Part shown: in pieces, positions 44,400-53,897 of the stretch
Numbering within the stretch: position 1 is the first letter of the stretch
Layout: each line of letters opens with the position of its first letter
Assembly: GCA_948470335.1 (NCBI GenBank)
Contig: CAOKOL010000002.1
Location: 120,926-184,925, forward strand
Direction of reading: 5' to 3'
Length of the DNA: 64,000 nucleotides
Origin: an uncultured Lachnospiraceae bacterium
GTDB taxonomy: Bacteria > Bacillota > Clostridia > Lachnospirales > Lachnospiraceae
Program-made: the position numbers and the translations under genes
The notes under the pieces: model-generated
What the model was told of the DNA's origin: nothing
The model's input: only the letters and a program-made list of their open reading frames with translations
Databases searched by the model: none

Positions 44400-44675
44400 T
44401 GCCCCGTTCCCCCTGATATTTTTATGACATTACGCACATAATTTTACTATATCGTGCCGTTTTCTTTTTCATTTTCAGAACCATATTATTTTTATATTTT
44501 TTTAAGGATTCTGTCATATATCCATAAAATTTGTGTGCTATACTTGATTTTACTACAAAACGGACCATATCTCAACACCGATAAGCGATCACACCGGACA
44601 GGGGACTGTGCCGGCGTTCCAACCGCTGTTGCTACGGTTTTGGGAAACACCGGTTCAAAATTTAGGAGGCATCAT

Positions 44676-45566
44676 ATGTATCAGGCCGGACTGATTTTAG
44701 AAGGAGGCGGGATGCGGGGCGTATTTACCGCCGGGGTCCTGGACTTCTTTCTTGATAAAAATATTGAATTTTCATCCTGCTACGGCGTATCGGCAGGGGC
44801 ATGCAACGCATGCAGCTTTCTCTCCAAACAAAAAGGGCGTTCCTATGACGTGATTGCGGACTATATCGGCGACAAACGCTACTGCGGTCTGTACAGTCTG
44901 ATCACCACCGGAGACCTGTTCGGAGCGGACTTTCTCTACAACGTGATTCCCAACGGACTGAATCCCTTTGATTATGAAACCTTCCGCTCCTACCGGGGCA
45001 GATTTTATGCGGTTATGACAGACTGCAAAACCGGGCTGGCCGTATACTATCCGGTCAGAGACTTAAAAAAAGACATAACCGCCGTACAGGCCTCCAGCTC
45101 TCTTCCCCTGGTTTCCCGCATGGTTTCCGTCGGCGGCCGCAAATATCTGGACGGCGGCATCTCCGATTCGATCCCGCTGCGCCGCTCCATCAAGGACGGC
45201 AACCGGAAAAACGTGGTGATTCTGACCCGTTCTTCGGACTACCGGAAACCGCCCTTTAAACTGAACAGTCTGGTCAGCCTCCGCTATCTGGCTCACCCCG
45301 AACTGGCAGCAGGCATCCGCCACCGGTCGGACCGGTACAATGACACGCTGGATTTTATCAGAAGCGAGGAAGATAAAGGCAGCACCTTTGTGATCCGGCC
45401 CGAACAGCCGATAAAAATCAGCAGAATCGAAAAAGATCCGAAAAAATTACGGCGGCTGTACCGGGAGGGCTATCGCTGTGCAGCCCGGCATTTCGAAGAA
45501 CTGCTGGATTTTCTGAATGCGGAGGAAATACCGCCCGCAAAAGATAAACGGCAAAATTCACGTTAA
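44676..45566 (+). CDS. Patatin-like phospholipase
   Basis: A 296-residue cytoplasmic serine hydrolase of the patatin/RssA type. The oxyanion loop LILEGGGMRGVF (residues 6-17), nucleophile elbow YGVSAGACNA (Ser near 41) and catalytic Asp in YLDGGISDSIP (near 165) are all intact. ATG 44676 is chosen for its GGAGG; a long upstream in-frame extension is unlikely to be translated. Lipid acyl hydrolase activity is inferred. The 270-bp spacer upstream contains small stem-loops such as ACAG/CTGT and AACCG/CGGTT, of unclear meaning. Confidence 0.93.
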   Translation: MYQAGLILEGGGMRGVFTAGVLDFFLDKNIEFSSCYGVSAGACNACSFLSKQKGRSYDVIADYIGDKRYCGLYSLITTGDLFGADFLYNVIPNGLNPFDYETFRSYRGRFYAVMTDCKTGLAVYYPVRDLKKDITAVQASSSLPLVSRMVSVGGRKYLDGGISDSIPLRRSIKDGNRKNVVILTRSSDYRKPPFKLNSLVSLRYLAHPELAAGIRHRSDRYNDTLDFIRSEEDKGSTFVIRPEQPIKISRIEKDPKKLRRLYREGYRCAARHFEELLDFLNAEEIPPAKDKRQNSR

Positions 45567-45601
45567 TGCATGTATAAAACAGGTTTCAGGGAGCTTACCA
45601 T

Positions 45602-45853
45602 ATGAACCAGGCAGGAATTGTGGAAATCGACGTTCACGGAATGAATAAATATCAGGCCGGCGTCTATATTGACAGCCAGATCAGAAAGGCAAAGGGCAGC
45701 GTCTACCGGATCCGGGTGATTCACGGCTATAACAGAGGCACTGAGCTGAAACAGTTTGTCCGGAAGACATACGGCAAAAACCATCCCAGGGTCCTGCGGG
45801 TAGAACAGGGCCTGAATCCCGGAGAAAGCGATCTGGTACTGAAAGAGTTTTAA
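45602..45853 (+). CDS. Smr-domain protein
   Basis: A free-standing Smr domain of 83 residues: IVEIDVHGMNKYQAGVYID at the N-terminus and the RIRVIHGYNRGTELKQFVRK core near residues 38-57, with the two HG motifs of the family. Smr domains are nucleases or nucleic-acid binders, in MutS2 and in ribosome-collision endonucleases. Downstream of patatin by 35 bp, followed by an intrinsic terminator about 220 bp later. The 45,854-46,066 stretch shows no gene. Confidence 0.9.
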   Translation: MNQAGIVEIDVHGMNKYQAGVYIDSQIRKAKGSVYRIRVIHGYNRGTELKQFVRKTYGKNHPRVLRVEQGLNPGESDLVLKEF

Positions 45854-46066
45854 AGGAAGGACGGCGATTCGGCCGGCCACATCGTTAAAATCACAATTGC
45901 CGGAACAGCAATCTTTTTGGAGAATGTTCAAATTGCCGAAAGAAAATCTGATTTTTTTTACAAAATTGTGCACACTTTTTCTTCTCCCGACAGTATAATA
46001 TATATCGTAAATCCCCCCCAATACATTTTAGTAGTTTTGCTACACCCAAATGAAATACCTTCTCCT

Positions 46067-46098
46067 TAAAAAGGCCGCGTTCGACAGCGGCCTTTTTA
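46067..46098 (+). terminator. Intrinsic terminator after the Smr gene
   Basis: GGCCGC pairs with GCGGCC over an eight-base loop, flanked by A5 and T5; symmetrical enough to act in both directions. Confidence 0.9.
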
Positions 46099-46154
46099 TT
46101 TTCGTATCGTCATCATATAAAAATTTTTCAGGCAGGATTCTCATTCAGATCAGA

Positions 46155-46184
46155 TTGACTGATTCGGAGAAAGTAGAGTATAAT
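46155..46184 (+). promoter_or_regulatory. Sigma-A promoter of rluF
   Basis: TTGACT (46155-46160), 18-bp spacer, TATAAT (46179-46184); five of six and six of six matches. About 100 bp upstream of the rluF ATG. Confidence 0.8.
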
Positions 46185-46226
46185 ATGAACACCATCCTAT
46201 CCTTATCAAATGACTTATGAAAAACA

Positions 46227-46266
46227 GCAGCCTCCTTCCGAGTCCAAAGGACCTGAGAGCGGCTGC
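46227..46266 (+). other. Leader hairpin upstream of rluF
   Basis: GCAGCC (46227-46232) pairs with GGCTGC (46261-46266) and inner GTCC (46242-46245) with GGAC (46249-46252). No T-tract follows. It would be in the 5' leader; a regulatory or stabilising role is inferred only. Confidence 0.5.
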
Positions 46267-46292
46267 CAAAACCGTAATTGCGAGAACATTCT

Positions 46293-47033
46293 ATGGAAAA
46301 AATACGTTTAAATAAATACTTAAGCGATGCCGGCATCTGCTCCAGACGGGAGGCGGACCGGCTGACGGAACAGGGCATGATTCTGGTGGACGGCCTCCCT
46401 GCCAAGACCGGCATGAAGGTCAGCGATGAAAATGAGATTCTGGTCAGCGGCCGCCGCATAACAAGGCAGGAGCAACCGGTGCTGCTGGCCGTCTATAAGC
46501 CGGAGGGCATCGTCTGTACCACCGCAAAAGAAGAAAAAGACAATATTGTGGATTTCCTCCGCTACCCCACCCGCATTTATCCGGTAGGACGGCTGGACAA
46601 AGCGTCGGAAGGGCTGATTCTGATGACGAATCAGGGAGATCTGGTAAATAAGATTCTCCGGGGCGGCAACGCTCACGAAAAGGAATACATCGTAAAAATC
46701 AACCGCCCCGTCACCCGGGAATTTTTACAGGCCATGTCCCAGGGCGTGCCGATTCTGGATACCGTCACCAGACCCTGTCAGACGGAAAAGCTGGACCAGT
46801 ACTGGTTCCGCATTATCCTGACCCAGGGCCTGAACCGCCAGATCCGCCGCATGTGCGAATTTCTGGGCGTCCGGGTGGTTTCCCTGAAACGGGTACGGGT
46901 GATGAATATCCGGCTGGAACCGCTAAAGCCCGGCCAGTACCGCCGGATTCAGGGAGATGAGCTGAACGCTTTTACGGCGCAGTTAAAAGATTCACTCAAT
47001 GCGCCTGGCGGTAAAAAAGGAAACAGGCCGTAA
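46293..47033 (+). CDS. rluF: 23S rRNA pseudouridine synthase, RluF type
   Basis: A 246-residue RsuA/RluF-family enzyme with an N-terminal S4 RNA-binding domain (IRLNKYLSDAGICSRREADRLT) and the catalytic domain with the nucleophile Asp in YPVGRLDKASEGLIL near residue 100, plus LTQGLNRQIRRMCEFLG near 180. The sequence pattern fits RluF, which modifies U2604 of 23S rRNA. ATG 46293 is used; the frame also offers a TTG five codons earlier. The ribosome site is weak. Confidence 0.9.
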   Translation: MEKIRLNKYLSDAGICSRREADRLTEQGMILVDGLPAKTGMKVSDENEILVSGRRITRQEQPVLLAVYKPEGIVCTTAKEEKDNIVDFLRYPTRIYPVGRLDKASEGLILMTNQGDLVNKILRGGNAHEKEYIVKINRPVTREFLQAMSQGVPILDTVTRPCQTEKLDQYWFRIILTQGLNRQIRRMCEFLGVRVVSLKRVRVMNIRLEPLKPGQYRRIQGDELNAFTAQLKDSLNAPGGKKGNRP

Positions 47034-47109
47034 CAGAATCGGCACGGCACGACCCGCCGCAGTGCGATCAATTTAGACAACAAATGTCAGACAGAAAGGG
47101 AATCGGTTC

Positions 47110-49071
47110 ATGAACACAGTCAAACGAATGAAAGAGCTGACAGAGCTTTTAAACGAAGCGGCAAAAGCCTATTATCAGGAAGACCGGGAGATCATGAGCA
47201 ATTACGACTATGACAGGCTGTACGACGAATTGGCGGCGCTGGAACAGTCCAGCGGCATCACCCTGTCCGGCAGCCCCACCATGCGGGTGGGCTATGAGCT
47301 GCTTAGCGAACTGCCGAAAGAAGCCCACCAGAGCCCCATGCTTTCCTTAGATAAAACCAAGGATACCGCCGCTTTGCAAGAGTGGCTTGGGGAGCAGGAA
47401 GGGCTGCTGTCCTGGAAGCTGGACGGCCTGACCATTGTCCTTACCTATGAAAACGGGCAGCTTGTAAAAGCCGTCACCCGCGGAAACGGCGAGGTGGGCG
47501 AGGTCATCACCAACAATGCCCGGGTATTCGCCAATATCCCTTTAACCATCGCCTTTCAGGGCCGTCTCGTACTGCGGGGCGAGGCAGTGATCCCCTACAG
47601 CTCTTTCCGGCGGATCAATCAGGAAATCGAGGATGCGGAGGCCAGATATAAAAATCCCCGCAACCTGTGCAGCGGCTCGGTACGCCAGCTTAACAATGAA
47701 ATCACGGCCAGACGGGACGTCCACTTTTATGCTTTCAGCCTGGTAGACGCAGAAGGGATCGATTTTGAAAATTCCCGTGAAAAGCAGCTTCTCTGGCTTC
47801 AGTCCCAGGGATTTGAAACCGTGGCATACCGGCGGGTAAGCCGGGACACCGCGGCAGAGGCCGTCAGAGCCTTTTCCGACGAAGTGGAAACACAGGATGT
47901 CCCTTCCGACGGCCTGGTGCTGATTTTTGACGACATCGCTTATGGGCAGTCTCTGGGCAGAACCGCCAAATTCCCCAGAGATTCCATCGCTTTTAAATGG
48001 GCGGACGACACCGAGGAAACCACGCTTCACTATATCGAATGGAGCGCCTCCCGCACCGGCCTGATTAACCCGGTAGCCGTATTCGAACCGGTGGAGATTG
48101 AGGGAAGCACCGTCAGCCGGGCCAGCGTCCACAATATCAGCATTCTGGAATCCCTGGAGCTGGGTAGCGGCGACAAAATCACGGTATACAAGGCAAATAT
48201 GATTATCCCTCAGATCAGCGAAAATCTGACCAGAAGCGGCGTGGACGAAATTCCTGACCATTGCCCGGTCTGCGGAGAAAAAACGGAGATCAGAGCGGTC
48301 AATGACGTCAAGGCCCTCTACTGTGTCAACGAAGCCTGCCCCGCCAAAAAGCTGAAAAGCTTCGCCCTTTTTGCCAGCCGGGACGCCATGAACATTGACG
48401 GACTTTCGGAAGCGACTCTGGAAAAATTTATCGGCTGCGGCTTTATCCACGATTTCACCGATCTGTTTCATCTGGAACGCCATCAGGAAGCCATTGTCGC
48501 CATGGAGGGCTTTGGCGAAAAGTCATACCGGAATCTGATTGCTTCCGTGGAAAAAGCCAGGGACACCCAGCTCTGGCGGCTGATTTACGCTCTGGGCATC
48601 GCCAATATCGGCCCCGCCAATGCCAAGATGCTCTGCCGGGCCTTTAAAAATGACGTGGAACGGCTGACCCACGCCACCGTGGAAGAATTTACGGCCATCG
48701 ACGGCATCGGAGAAGTGATTGCCGAGGGCATTGTCTCCCATTTTGCAAAGGAGGCAAACCGGGACCTGCTGTCCGGACTGTTAAAGGAAGTGCGCATCGC
48801 CCCCGAAGATTTCTCCGACGAGGAAAAACAACTGACCGGCAAGGTGTTTGTGATCACCGGCAGCCTGGAGCATTTTGAAAACCGGGATCAGTTAAAAACG
48901 CTGATCGAGGATGCGGGCGGAAAAGTAACCGGCTCCGTCACCAAAAAAACCAGCTACCTCATCAATAACGATGTGACTTCTTCCTCCTCCAAAAACAAAA
49001 AAGCCCGTGACCTGAACATCCCGATTCTGTCGGAAAAAGATTTTCTGGAAATGACGGGAATCCGGCCTTAA
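47110..49071 (+). CDS. ligA: NAD-dependent DNA ligase
   Basis: A 653-residue LigA. The adenylation motif is WKLDG (Lys near residue 103), followed by RGEAVIPYSSF, the OB-fold, the four-cysteine zinc finger (CPVCGEK then CVNEACP, near 385-410), helix-hairpin-helix repeats and a C-terminal BRCT domain (KVFVITGSLEHFENRDQLK from about 575). The length is normal. Seals nicks in replication and repair. Downstream of rluF by 76 bp. Confidence 0.97.
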   Translation: MNTVKRMKELTELLNEAAKAYYQEDREIMSNYDYDRLYDELAALEQSSGITLSGSPTMRVGYELLSELPKEAHQSPMLSLDKTKDTAALQEWLGEQEGLLSWKLDGLTIVLTYENGQLVKAVTRGNGEVGEVITNNARVFANIPLTIAFQGRLVLRGEAVIPYSSFRRINQEIEDAEARYKNPRNLCSGSVRQLNNEITARRDVHFYAFSLVDAEGIDFENSREKQLLWLQSQGFETVAYRRVSRDTAAEAVRAFSDEVETQDVPSDGLVLIFDDIAYGQSLGRTAKFPRDSIAFKWADDTEETTLHYIEWSASRTGLINPVAVFEPVEIEGSTVSRASVHNISILESLELGSGDKITVYKANMIIPQISENLTRSGVDEIPDHCPVCGEKTEIRAVNDVKALYCVNEACPAKKLKSFALFASRDAMNIDGLSEATLEKFIGCGFIHDFTDLFHLERHQEAIVAMEGFGEKSYRNLIASVEKARDTQLWRLIYALGIANIGPANAKMLCRAFKNDVERLTHATVEEFTAIDGIGEVIAEGIVSHFAKEANRDLLSGLLKEVRIAPEDFSDEEKQLTGKVFVITGSLEHFENRDQLKTLIEDAGGKVTGSVTKKTSYLINNDVTSSSSKNKKARDLNIPILSEKDFLEMTGIRP

Positions 49072-49129
49072 TATGATATAAAACCAATAACCCAGAAACA
49101 CCTGCCGAATCATAAAAGGGGACTTTTCT

Positions 49130-50038
49130 ATGCCTATTAAAATACAAAACGACCTGCCTGCCAAGACAGTGCTGGAAAAAGAAAATATTTTTATCATGGA
49201 CGAAAACCGGGCGCTGACCCAGGATATCCGTCCGCTACAGATTCTAACCCTGAACCTGATGCCGATCAAACAGGATACGGAGCTGCAACTGCTGCGGGCC
49301 CTGTCCAACACGCCGCTGCAGGTGGACGTCTCTTTTCTGAATCTGACCGGACATGTGTCAAAGAACACGGCGGCCAGCCATCTGAATAAATTTTACCAGG
49401 TGTTTGACGACGTAAAGCACCGGAAGTTTGACGGCATGATTATCACCGGCGCCCCTGTGGAAACCATGGAATTTGAAGATGTGGATTACTGGAGGGAACT
49501 GACCGCTATTATGGACTGGAGCAAAACCCATGTAACCTCCACCGTGCATATCTGCTGGGGAGCTCAGGCCGGCCTGTATTATCATTATGGTATCAAAAAA
49601 TACCGGCTGGACAGCAAGCTGTCAGGCATTTATCTCCACACCATCACCGACCGGAAAATTCCGCTGATCCGCAGCTTTGACGACGAATTTTATGCGCCCC
49701 ACTCCCGTTATACCGCCGTGGACCGGATGGAGGTGCTCAACTGCCGTGATCTGATTGTCTGCGCCGAATCCGAGGAGGCAGGCGTCTATCTGCTGGTCAG
49801 CGAAGACGGAAAACAGGTATTCGTCATGGGCCACCCGGAATATGACCGCATGACCCTGAACGACGAATATCACCGGGATCTGGCAAAGGGAATCGCTCCC
49901 GCCGTGCCGGTCAACTACTACCGGAACGACGACCCCGCCACCTTCCCTCTGCTGCGGTGGCGAAGCCATGCCAATCTGCTGTATTCCAACTGGCTGAATT
50001 TCTACGTATATCAAGCGACGCCGTATCAGTGGGAGTAA
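49130..50038 (+). CDS. metA: Homoserine O-acetyltransferase, MetA family
   Basis: A 302-residue MetA-family enzyme of methionine synthesis. The catalytic Cys lies in [10 protein letters not shown] near residue 142, and the His/Glu region in [10 protein letters not shown] near 235. After TGAPV the residue is Glu, where Escherichia coli MetA has Gly; in this family Glu predicts acetyl-CoA rather than succinyl-CoA as donor. AAGGGG precedes the start. It is the last chromosomal gene before the mobile element, whose integrase arm-like repeats begin 88 bp downstream. Confidence 0.94.
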   Translation: MPIKIQNDLPAKTVLEKENIFIMDENRALTQDIRPLQILTLNLMPIKQDTELQLLRALSNTPLQVDVSFLNLTGHVSKNTAASHLNKFYQVFDDVKHRKFDGMIITGAPVETMEFEDVDYWRELTAIMDWSKTHVTSTVHICWGAQAGLYYHYGIKKYRLDSKLSGIYLHTITDRKIPLIRSFDDEFYAPHSRYTAVDRMEVLNCRDLIVCAESEEAGVYLLVSEDGKQVFVMGHPEYDRMTLNDEYHRDLAKGIAPAVPVNYYRNDDPATFPLLRWRSHANLLYSNWLNFYVYQATPYQWE

Positions 50039-50125
50039 GCGTTGGATTATCCGGTGTTTCTGCGGGTTTGAGGCTTTTCCGAACTTTACGTATTTTCACA
50101 TAATTTCATGTATTTTAATGGTAAA

Positions 50126-50168
50126 ATGGTGTAGTAATGGTGTATAACTTTTGAAAAATGGTGTAGTA
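50126..50168 (+). repeat. Direct repeats next to the integrase gene (arm-type site candidates)
   Basis: ATGGTGTAGTA at 50126-50136, ATGGTGTATA at 50137-50146 and ATGGTGTAGTA at 50158-50168, in the same orientation, immediately after the integrase stop. This fits accessory integrase-binding sites at an attachment end. The core crossover site itself could not be fixed without the other end or an empty site. Confidence 0.65.
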
Positions 50169-50171
50169 AAA

Positions 50172-51362
50172 TCATGCCATTTTACGCTTTATGTTAACAA
50201 TCTTATTATTACTCTGTGGTACGATTTTCTCAATATCTGCCACAGATTTTTCTTTCGTAACATGCGTATATAAATCCATTGTCATCTTAATGCTTGCATG
50301 GCCGAGATAACTCTGCACCACTTTTGCAACCACCCCATTTTCAAAACATCTTGTTGCAAATGTATGACGGAATGCATGGCCGCTGAATACCTCAAATTGA
50401 TTATCAAAAGGTCTTGTGATATTTATCTGCTTTATAACCGCCTTTATAGCATCAGAGTAAATAACAGAATTAAGCGGTGTGTTAAATTTCGTCACAAATA
50501 AATAATCATTTTGCTCTTTTGGTCTTTTTTGTGATATGACCGTCTTTAACTCCATCTGCCTTTCAAGATATATTCGGCATATGCTGTTGATCGGTATCTT
50601 TCTGTTGCTTTGCTTTGTTTTTGGAGGCTCAATGTGGAATGTTTTCTTGTTATCATCAAGGTACTTTTGATATACAAGTGTCTTATTCACATCTATAAAT
50701 CCATTTTCAAAATCTATGTCGGAAATTTGTAAAGCAAATAGCTCTCCAGGACGTAATCCCGTATTAACTGCTACATTAAACAGATTATCATAAAAAGTAT
50801 TTCGACAATAATCAAAAAATTGTGATTGTTCTTCAACAGTTAATGCTTTTGCTTTAATTTCTTTATCTGCCCTTAATTTTATACCGCTCACAGGATTATT
50901 AATAACAAGATGATCTTCAACGGCTCTTTGCAGCATATCACGTAGAACTACCTTAATCTTATTCTGCCTCTCATAACCGTAACCACTGTCGCTTGCCCGA
51001 TCAATTAATAGCTGGATATCTGATTTTATCAAAGAATTAATAAGTCTTCCACCTATGTATGGGGAGATGTTCTTAGAATATATGTGCGTATACTCCCTTT
51101 TAGTGTTAGATCTTATACTCTTTTCTTTATAAACTTCCATCCATCTGGTAAACCATTTGTCAAGTGTGATCTCGTCTTTTACATTTGTAAAATTATCGTT
51201 TCCTGCAATTGCATCTGCAAGCTCTTTCCTAAGTTCACGCAAGTTTTTTCCGTAAATGGTTTTTCTTTTTTTCCACCTATCAGAATATCTTGCCTGATAC
51301 AGGCCATCTTTTCGTTGGCTTATTCCAACGCCTAACTCCTTTCCTTTTAAATCCTTTCCCAT
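50172..51362 (-). CDS. int: Tyrosine recombinase integrase, Tn916 type
   Basis: A 396-residue integrase. An N-terminal arm-binding domain (residues 1-60) precedes a core-binding domain (FTRWMEVYKEKSIRSNTKREYTHIY pieces near 70-95) and the catalytic domain. That domain carries Arg in NTGLRPGELFALQ near 205, HAFRHTFATR near 330, LGHASIKMTMDLY and the nucleophile Tyr near 363. The C-terminal layout matches Tn916 Int. It lies at the left edge of the element, followed upstream by the excisionase gene. Confidence 0.95.
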   Translation of the reverse strand: MGKDLKGKELGVGISQRKDGLYQARYSDRWKKRKTIYGKNLRELRKELADAIAGNDNFTNVKDEITLDKWFTRWMEVYKEKSIRSNTKREYTHIYSKNISPYIGGRLINSLIKSDIQLLIDRASDSGYGYERQNKIKVVLRDMLQRAVEDHLVINNPVSGIKLRADKEIKAKALTVEEQSQFFDYCRNTFYDNLFNVAVNTGLRPGELFALQISDIDFENGFIDVNKTLVYQKYLDDNKKTFHIEPPKTKQSNRKIPINSICRIYLERQMELKTVISQKRPKEQNDYLFVTKFNTPLNSVIYSDAIKAVIKQINITRPFDNQFEVFSGHAFRHTFATRCFENGVVAKVVQSYLGHASIKMTMDLYTHVTKEKSVADIEKIVPQSNNKIVNIKRKMA

Positions 51363-51455
51363 GATAAATCTCCTTTCTTTTGTCTAAGAAAAGAGCCTTG
51401 ATATAGATATCATACTACAATAAGGCTCAAAACTCAAATAAAAATTGTTGTATAT

Positions 51456-51680
51456 TTATACTTCATTTACCTTTTCAAGATAACGTTCAAATTCTCGGCG
51501 TTTAATTACTCTTCTTTTACCAATATTTAAGACAAATGGGCAACTCGGTTCATCTGCCAAAGAACGTAATTTGTTTATTCCGATATTGCTATATGCCGCC
51601 GCTTCTTCTACTGTTAGATTTATCTTCTGCCAAATTGGAATATTTAATCGTTCTCTATTTTTGCTCTCATTATCTTTCAT
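51456..51680 (-). CDS. xis: Excisionase, Tn916 Xis type
   Basis: A 74-residue winged-helix protein: NLTVEEAAAYSNIGINKLRSL and RRVIKRREFERYLEKV. Length and pattern match excisionases of Tn916-like elements, which bend attachment-site DNA and favour excision. I use ATG 51680 (AAAGGA upstream) over a longer in-frame reading that begins in a hairpin. It lies about 90 bp upstream of int and is co-directional. Confidence 0.88.
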   Translation of the reverse strand: MKDNESKNRERLNIPIWQKINLTVEEAAAYSNIGINKLRSLADEPSCPFVLNIGKRRVIKRREFERYLEKVNEV

Positions 51681-51726
51681 CTTAAAGTCATTCCTTTCAT
51701 ATATAGTATAAGCATACTTGCCATGA

Positions 51727-51748
51727 GGGAGCAGCCTCAATCACTCCC
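51727..51748 (-). other. Gene-boundary hairpin
   Basis: GGGAG (51727-51731) pairs with CTCCC (51744-51748). Like other boundary hairpins of the element it lacks a T-tract. Confidence 0.5.
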
Positions 51749-51777
51749 CAACTGGCCCTATTCTTTTCATCATACAA

Positions 51778-51905
51778 TTATTTCAATCCTGTCTTTTCTG
51801 CAACCTTATTAAAAATCACTGCAAACAAAGTACCTATTGTCATACCAACAACACCCATCGGCGTACCGAAACAAACTCCCAAAAAATCCTATCTATCTTT
51901 TTCAT
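51778..51905 (-). pseudogene. Small hydrophobic peptide coupled to the radical SAM gene, frame disrupted
   Basis: The ATG overlaps the radical SAM stop (TAATG). The unshifted frame gives 21 residues ending at a TGA. With one extra T in a T6 run near 51882 the frame continues as a 42-residue hydrophobic peptide containing GVCFGTPMGVVGMTIGT and ending AEKTGLK. An internal ATG could also open the second part. It could be a substrate of the radical SAM enzyme or a membrane peptide. The family is not recognised. Confidence 0.4.
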
Positions 51906-53104
51906 TATAAAATTTTATACCTTTCTCTTGTTATTTTATCTGGTATTGGTTCCATTTTACTTTTCTCTCCCATATACATAAGCTGACCTGCAATTGTTTC
52001 TAAAATATGTTTGCATTTTAATTTGTTTATAACCTTTATGCTTTCTTCTTCCGGCGTGTTAAACCATTCCAAATTGTCTAAACGCATAAAATCAGTGTCT
52101 TTTCCATATGTTTTCTTCAGTCCTATATTCATATCATGATAAGCAACCTCAACCAATTCTTCAAAACTTAAAAACGGATATATTTTATGTATTCTCTCTC
52201 GTTCACAATACACCGCTTCAAAAATCCAAAGAAACAGTTTGCAATATTCTTCTTTAAATTGCATAAAATCTTTATTCCGATATAACGTATAGATCATATC
52301 ATGTTTAAATGCTTCCTCTTTTGTAAACGGTTCATTAAATGCCCCTTCAGCGAGCAGGACTGAAACCGGCTTCTCTAAAATATTCCCATAATTATATTTA
52401 TCTTGTTGCACATAGCTGGAATCCTCACCGATTAAAACTTTGCCGTCATATCCAATTTGTATATCCGTATCGACATACATATCTGTCAGACTGACTCTAT
52501 ATGGGGTGACTACATATCTTGTTTTCTTATTTCCAAAATCACTTTCTGCCGCTCTCCCCAGCAGCAAAATCTCATCTTCTTTTTTGTTTAATTCTTTTAA
52601 TATAATCGTATGTTTATTTAATCGTTCCCTGTAAAATTTCAGTGTATTTTTTATATCTACAGGAGAATGAAATTCATCATTGCTAACTGTAATTGTTCCT
52701 ATAGTTCTGCTTTGTTTTTTATCCCATTTTTGTCCAAACTCCGAATAAATGTAATCAGATAATTTATTGAAACTTTTTACAATTTTATCATCTAATATAC
52801 TTCCATTTGTGACAACGCCAAAGTTCATTAATTTAATTTTTCTATGAATAATCCCGTCAAATAGATACTCAATCATATCTGGTTCTAGGAATGGTTCTCC
52901 GCCAGTCAATAATAAGTGTCCAATCAGTCCAACCTCATCTAATGCCTTATCAATAACTTGCTTCGAAATACTATGATCTTGCGCTTCACCTCTCATACAA
53001 TGTTTACATGTCATATTACATTTTCTTGTTATTTCAAAAGACAAACTTTTATAGGACAATTTCACACACTCTTTATTATTTTGTATTTTATTTCTTCTAT
53101 CCAA
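51905..53104 (-). CDS. Radical SAM protein
   Basis: A 399-residue radical SAM enzyme: the CNMTCKHC cluster motif near residue 29, LLLTGGEPFLEPDM near 68 for SAM binding, and NFGVVTNGS. The C-terminal half lacks a cysteine-rich SPASM domain, and I cannot name the substrate. The start is a TTG about ten bases after AGGAG. It is on an element between excisionase and two HTH genes, with a small peptide gene overlapping its stop. Peptide modification is one inference; metabolic cargo is another. Confidence 0.85.
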   Translation of the reverse strand: MDRRNKIQNNKECVKLSYKSLSFEITRKCNMTCKHCMRGEAQDHSISKQVIDKALDEVGLIGHLLLTGGEPFLEPDMIEYLFDGIIHRKIKLMNFGVVTNGSILDDKIVKSFNKLSDYIYSEFGQKWDKKQSRTIGTITVSNDEFHSPVDIKNTLKFYRERLNKHTIILKELNKKEDEILLLGRAAESDFGNKKTRYVVTPYRVSLTDMYVDTDIQIGYDGKVLIGEDSSYVQQDKYNYGNILEKPVSVLLAEGAFNEPFTKEEAFKHDMIYTLYRNKDFMQFKEEYCKLFLWIFEAVYCERERIHKIYPFLSFEELVEVAYHDMNIGLKKTYGKDTDFMRLDNLEWFNTPEEESIKVINKLKCKHILETIAGQLMYMGEKSKMEPIPDKITRERYKIL

Positions 53105-53262
53105 ATAATTCTTCTCCTATCACTTTTCGAATTGTTATCCTCTTTGCTTTATTTGCATAACACAAAAACGGATCATTAACTACATGTCTCCACTATATAT
53201 TAATATTCAGTTTTACGATTTATTGGGATTTTATTGTTAGATTAGATGTAAGTTGAAATATT

Positions 53263-53448
53263 TCAATTCTTATTTAAAAGATATGGTTCTAACTTCGCTT
53301 GCAAATATGGATACAAATCTATCTTTCCGTTTTTGAATCTACTCAGCACTGCTGCATTAATTCCTGTCTGTTGGGCTATATATTTCTGTTTTTCTTTCTT
53401 CAAACGTTCGCAGTACATGCTTCTCAGTTCATCTTGTGTCAAACACAT
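53263..53448 (-). CDS. Small helix-turn-helix protein
   Basis: A 61-residue protein with a Cro/XRE-like core: KQKYIAQQTGINAAVLSRFKNGKID, where the recognition helix reads AAVLSRFKNG. GAAGGCG precedes the ATG. It is similar to the next small protein (shared SRFKNG and leucine-rich tail), so the two are paralogues. Probable element regulator. Confidence 0.75.
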   Translation of the reverse strand: MCLTQDELRSMYCERLKKEKQKYIAQQTGINAAVLSRFKNGKIDLYPYLQAKLEPYLLNKN

Positions 53449-53520
53449 CGCCTTCTTTCTTTTTCGTTTATATGTTAATAATAATTGACATATAAAATAT
53501 AATCATACGTGCATCAGGCA

Positions 53521-53541
53521 GCAGGCTACCGGATGGCCTGC
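53521..53541 (-). other. Gene-boundary hairpin
   Basis: GCAGGC pairs with GCCTGC over a nine-base loop, between the two small HTH genes. GC-rich stem in AT-rich DNA, no T-tract. Confidence 0.55.
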
Positions 53542-53574
53542 AACCAGACTAAACGAGTTAATCAAAAGATTATC

Positions 53575-53772
53575 TTAAATACTTTCCGGAATTTTTATCT
53601 GTTCTAGATATTTCTGCAATTTTTCTGTATCAGAATCAATCAAATTAATTTGTCCGTTTTTGAATCTACTTAAATCAATCTTACTGATATTTGTCGCCTT
53701 CGAAATTGCGACAGCAGACAAGCCCAGAGCAATTATATCAGATAATCTACTACGCAATTCCTCCTGCCTCAT
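53575..53772 (-). CDS. Small helix-turn-helix protein, paralogue
   Basis: A 65-residue Cro/XRE-like protein: ELRSRLSDIIALGLSAVAIS, then ATNISKIDLSRFKNGQINL. GGAGGGCTT directly precedes the ATG. It shares the SRFKNG recognition motif with its neighbour. Located between the polymerase-like gene and the other HTH gene, hence a possible regulator of either. Confidence 0.75.
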   Translation of the reverse strand: MRQEELRSRLSDIIALGLSAVAISKATNISKIDLSRFKNGQINLIDSDTEKLQKYLEQIKIPESI

Positions 53773-53897
53773 AAGCCCTCCTATTTACAAAAAATAAAAC
53801 ATTCTTTATAATTTTTATATCTCTCATATAGGCATATTTAGTCAATCATTAATAATGCACTATTTTTAAGGGTTTTCACAGAGTTATCAAAAAATAT

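Noticed and set aside
47542..48483. Long antisense ORF within ligA
   Set aside because: Antisense shadow of a complete ligA with all motifs; high GC third positions keep the opposite frame open.
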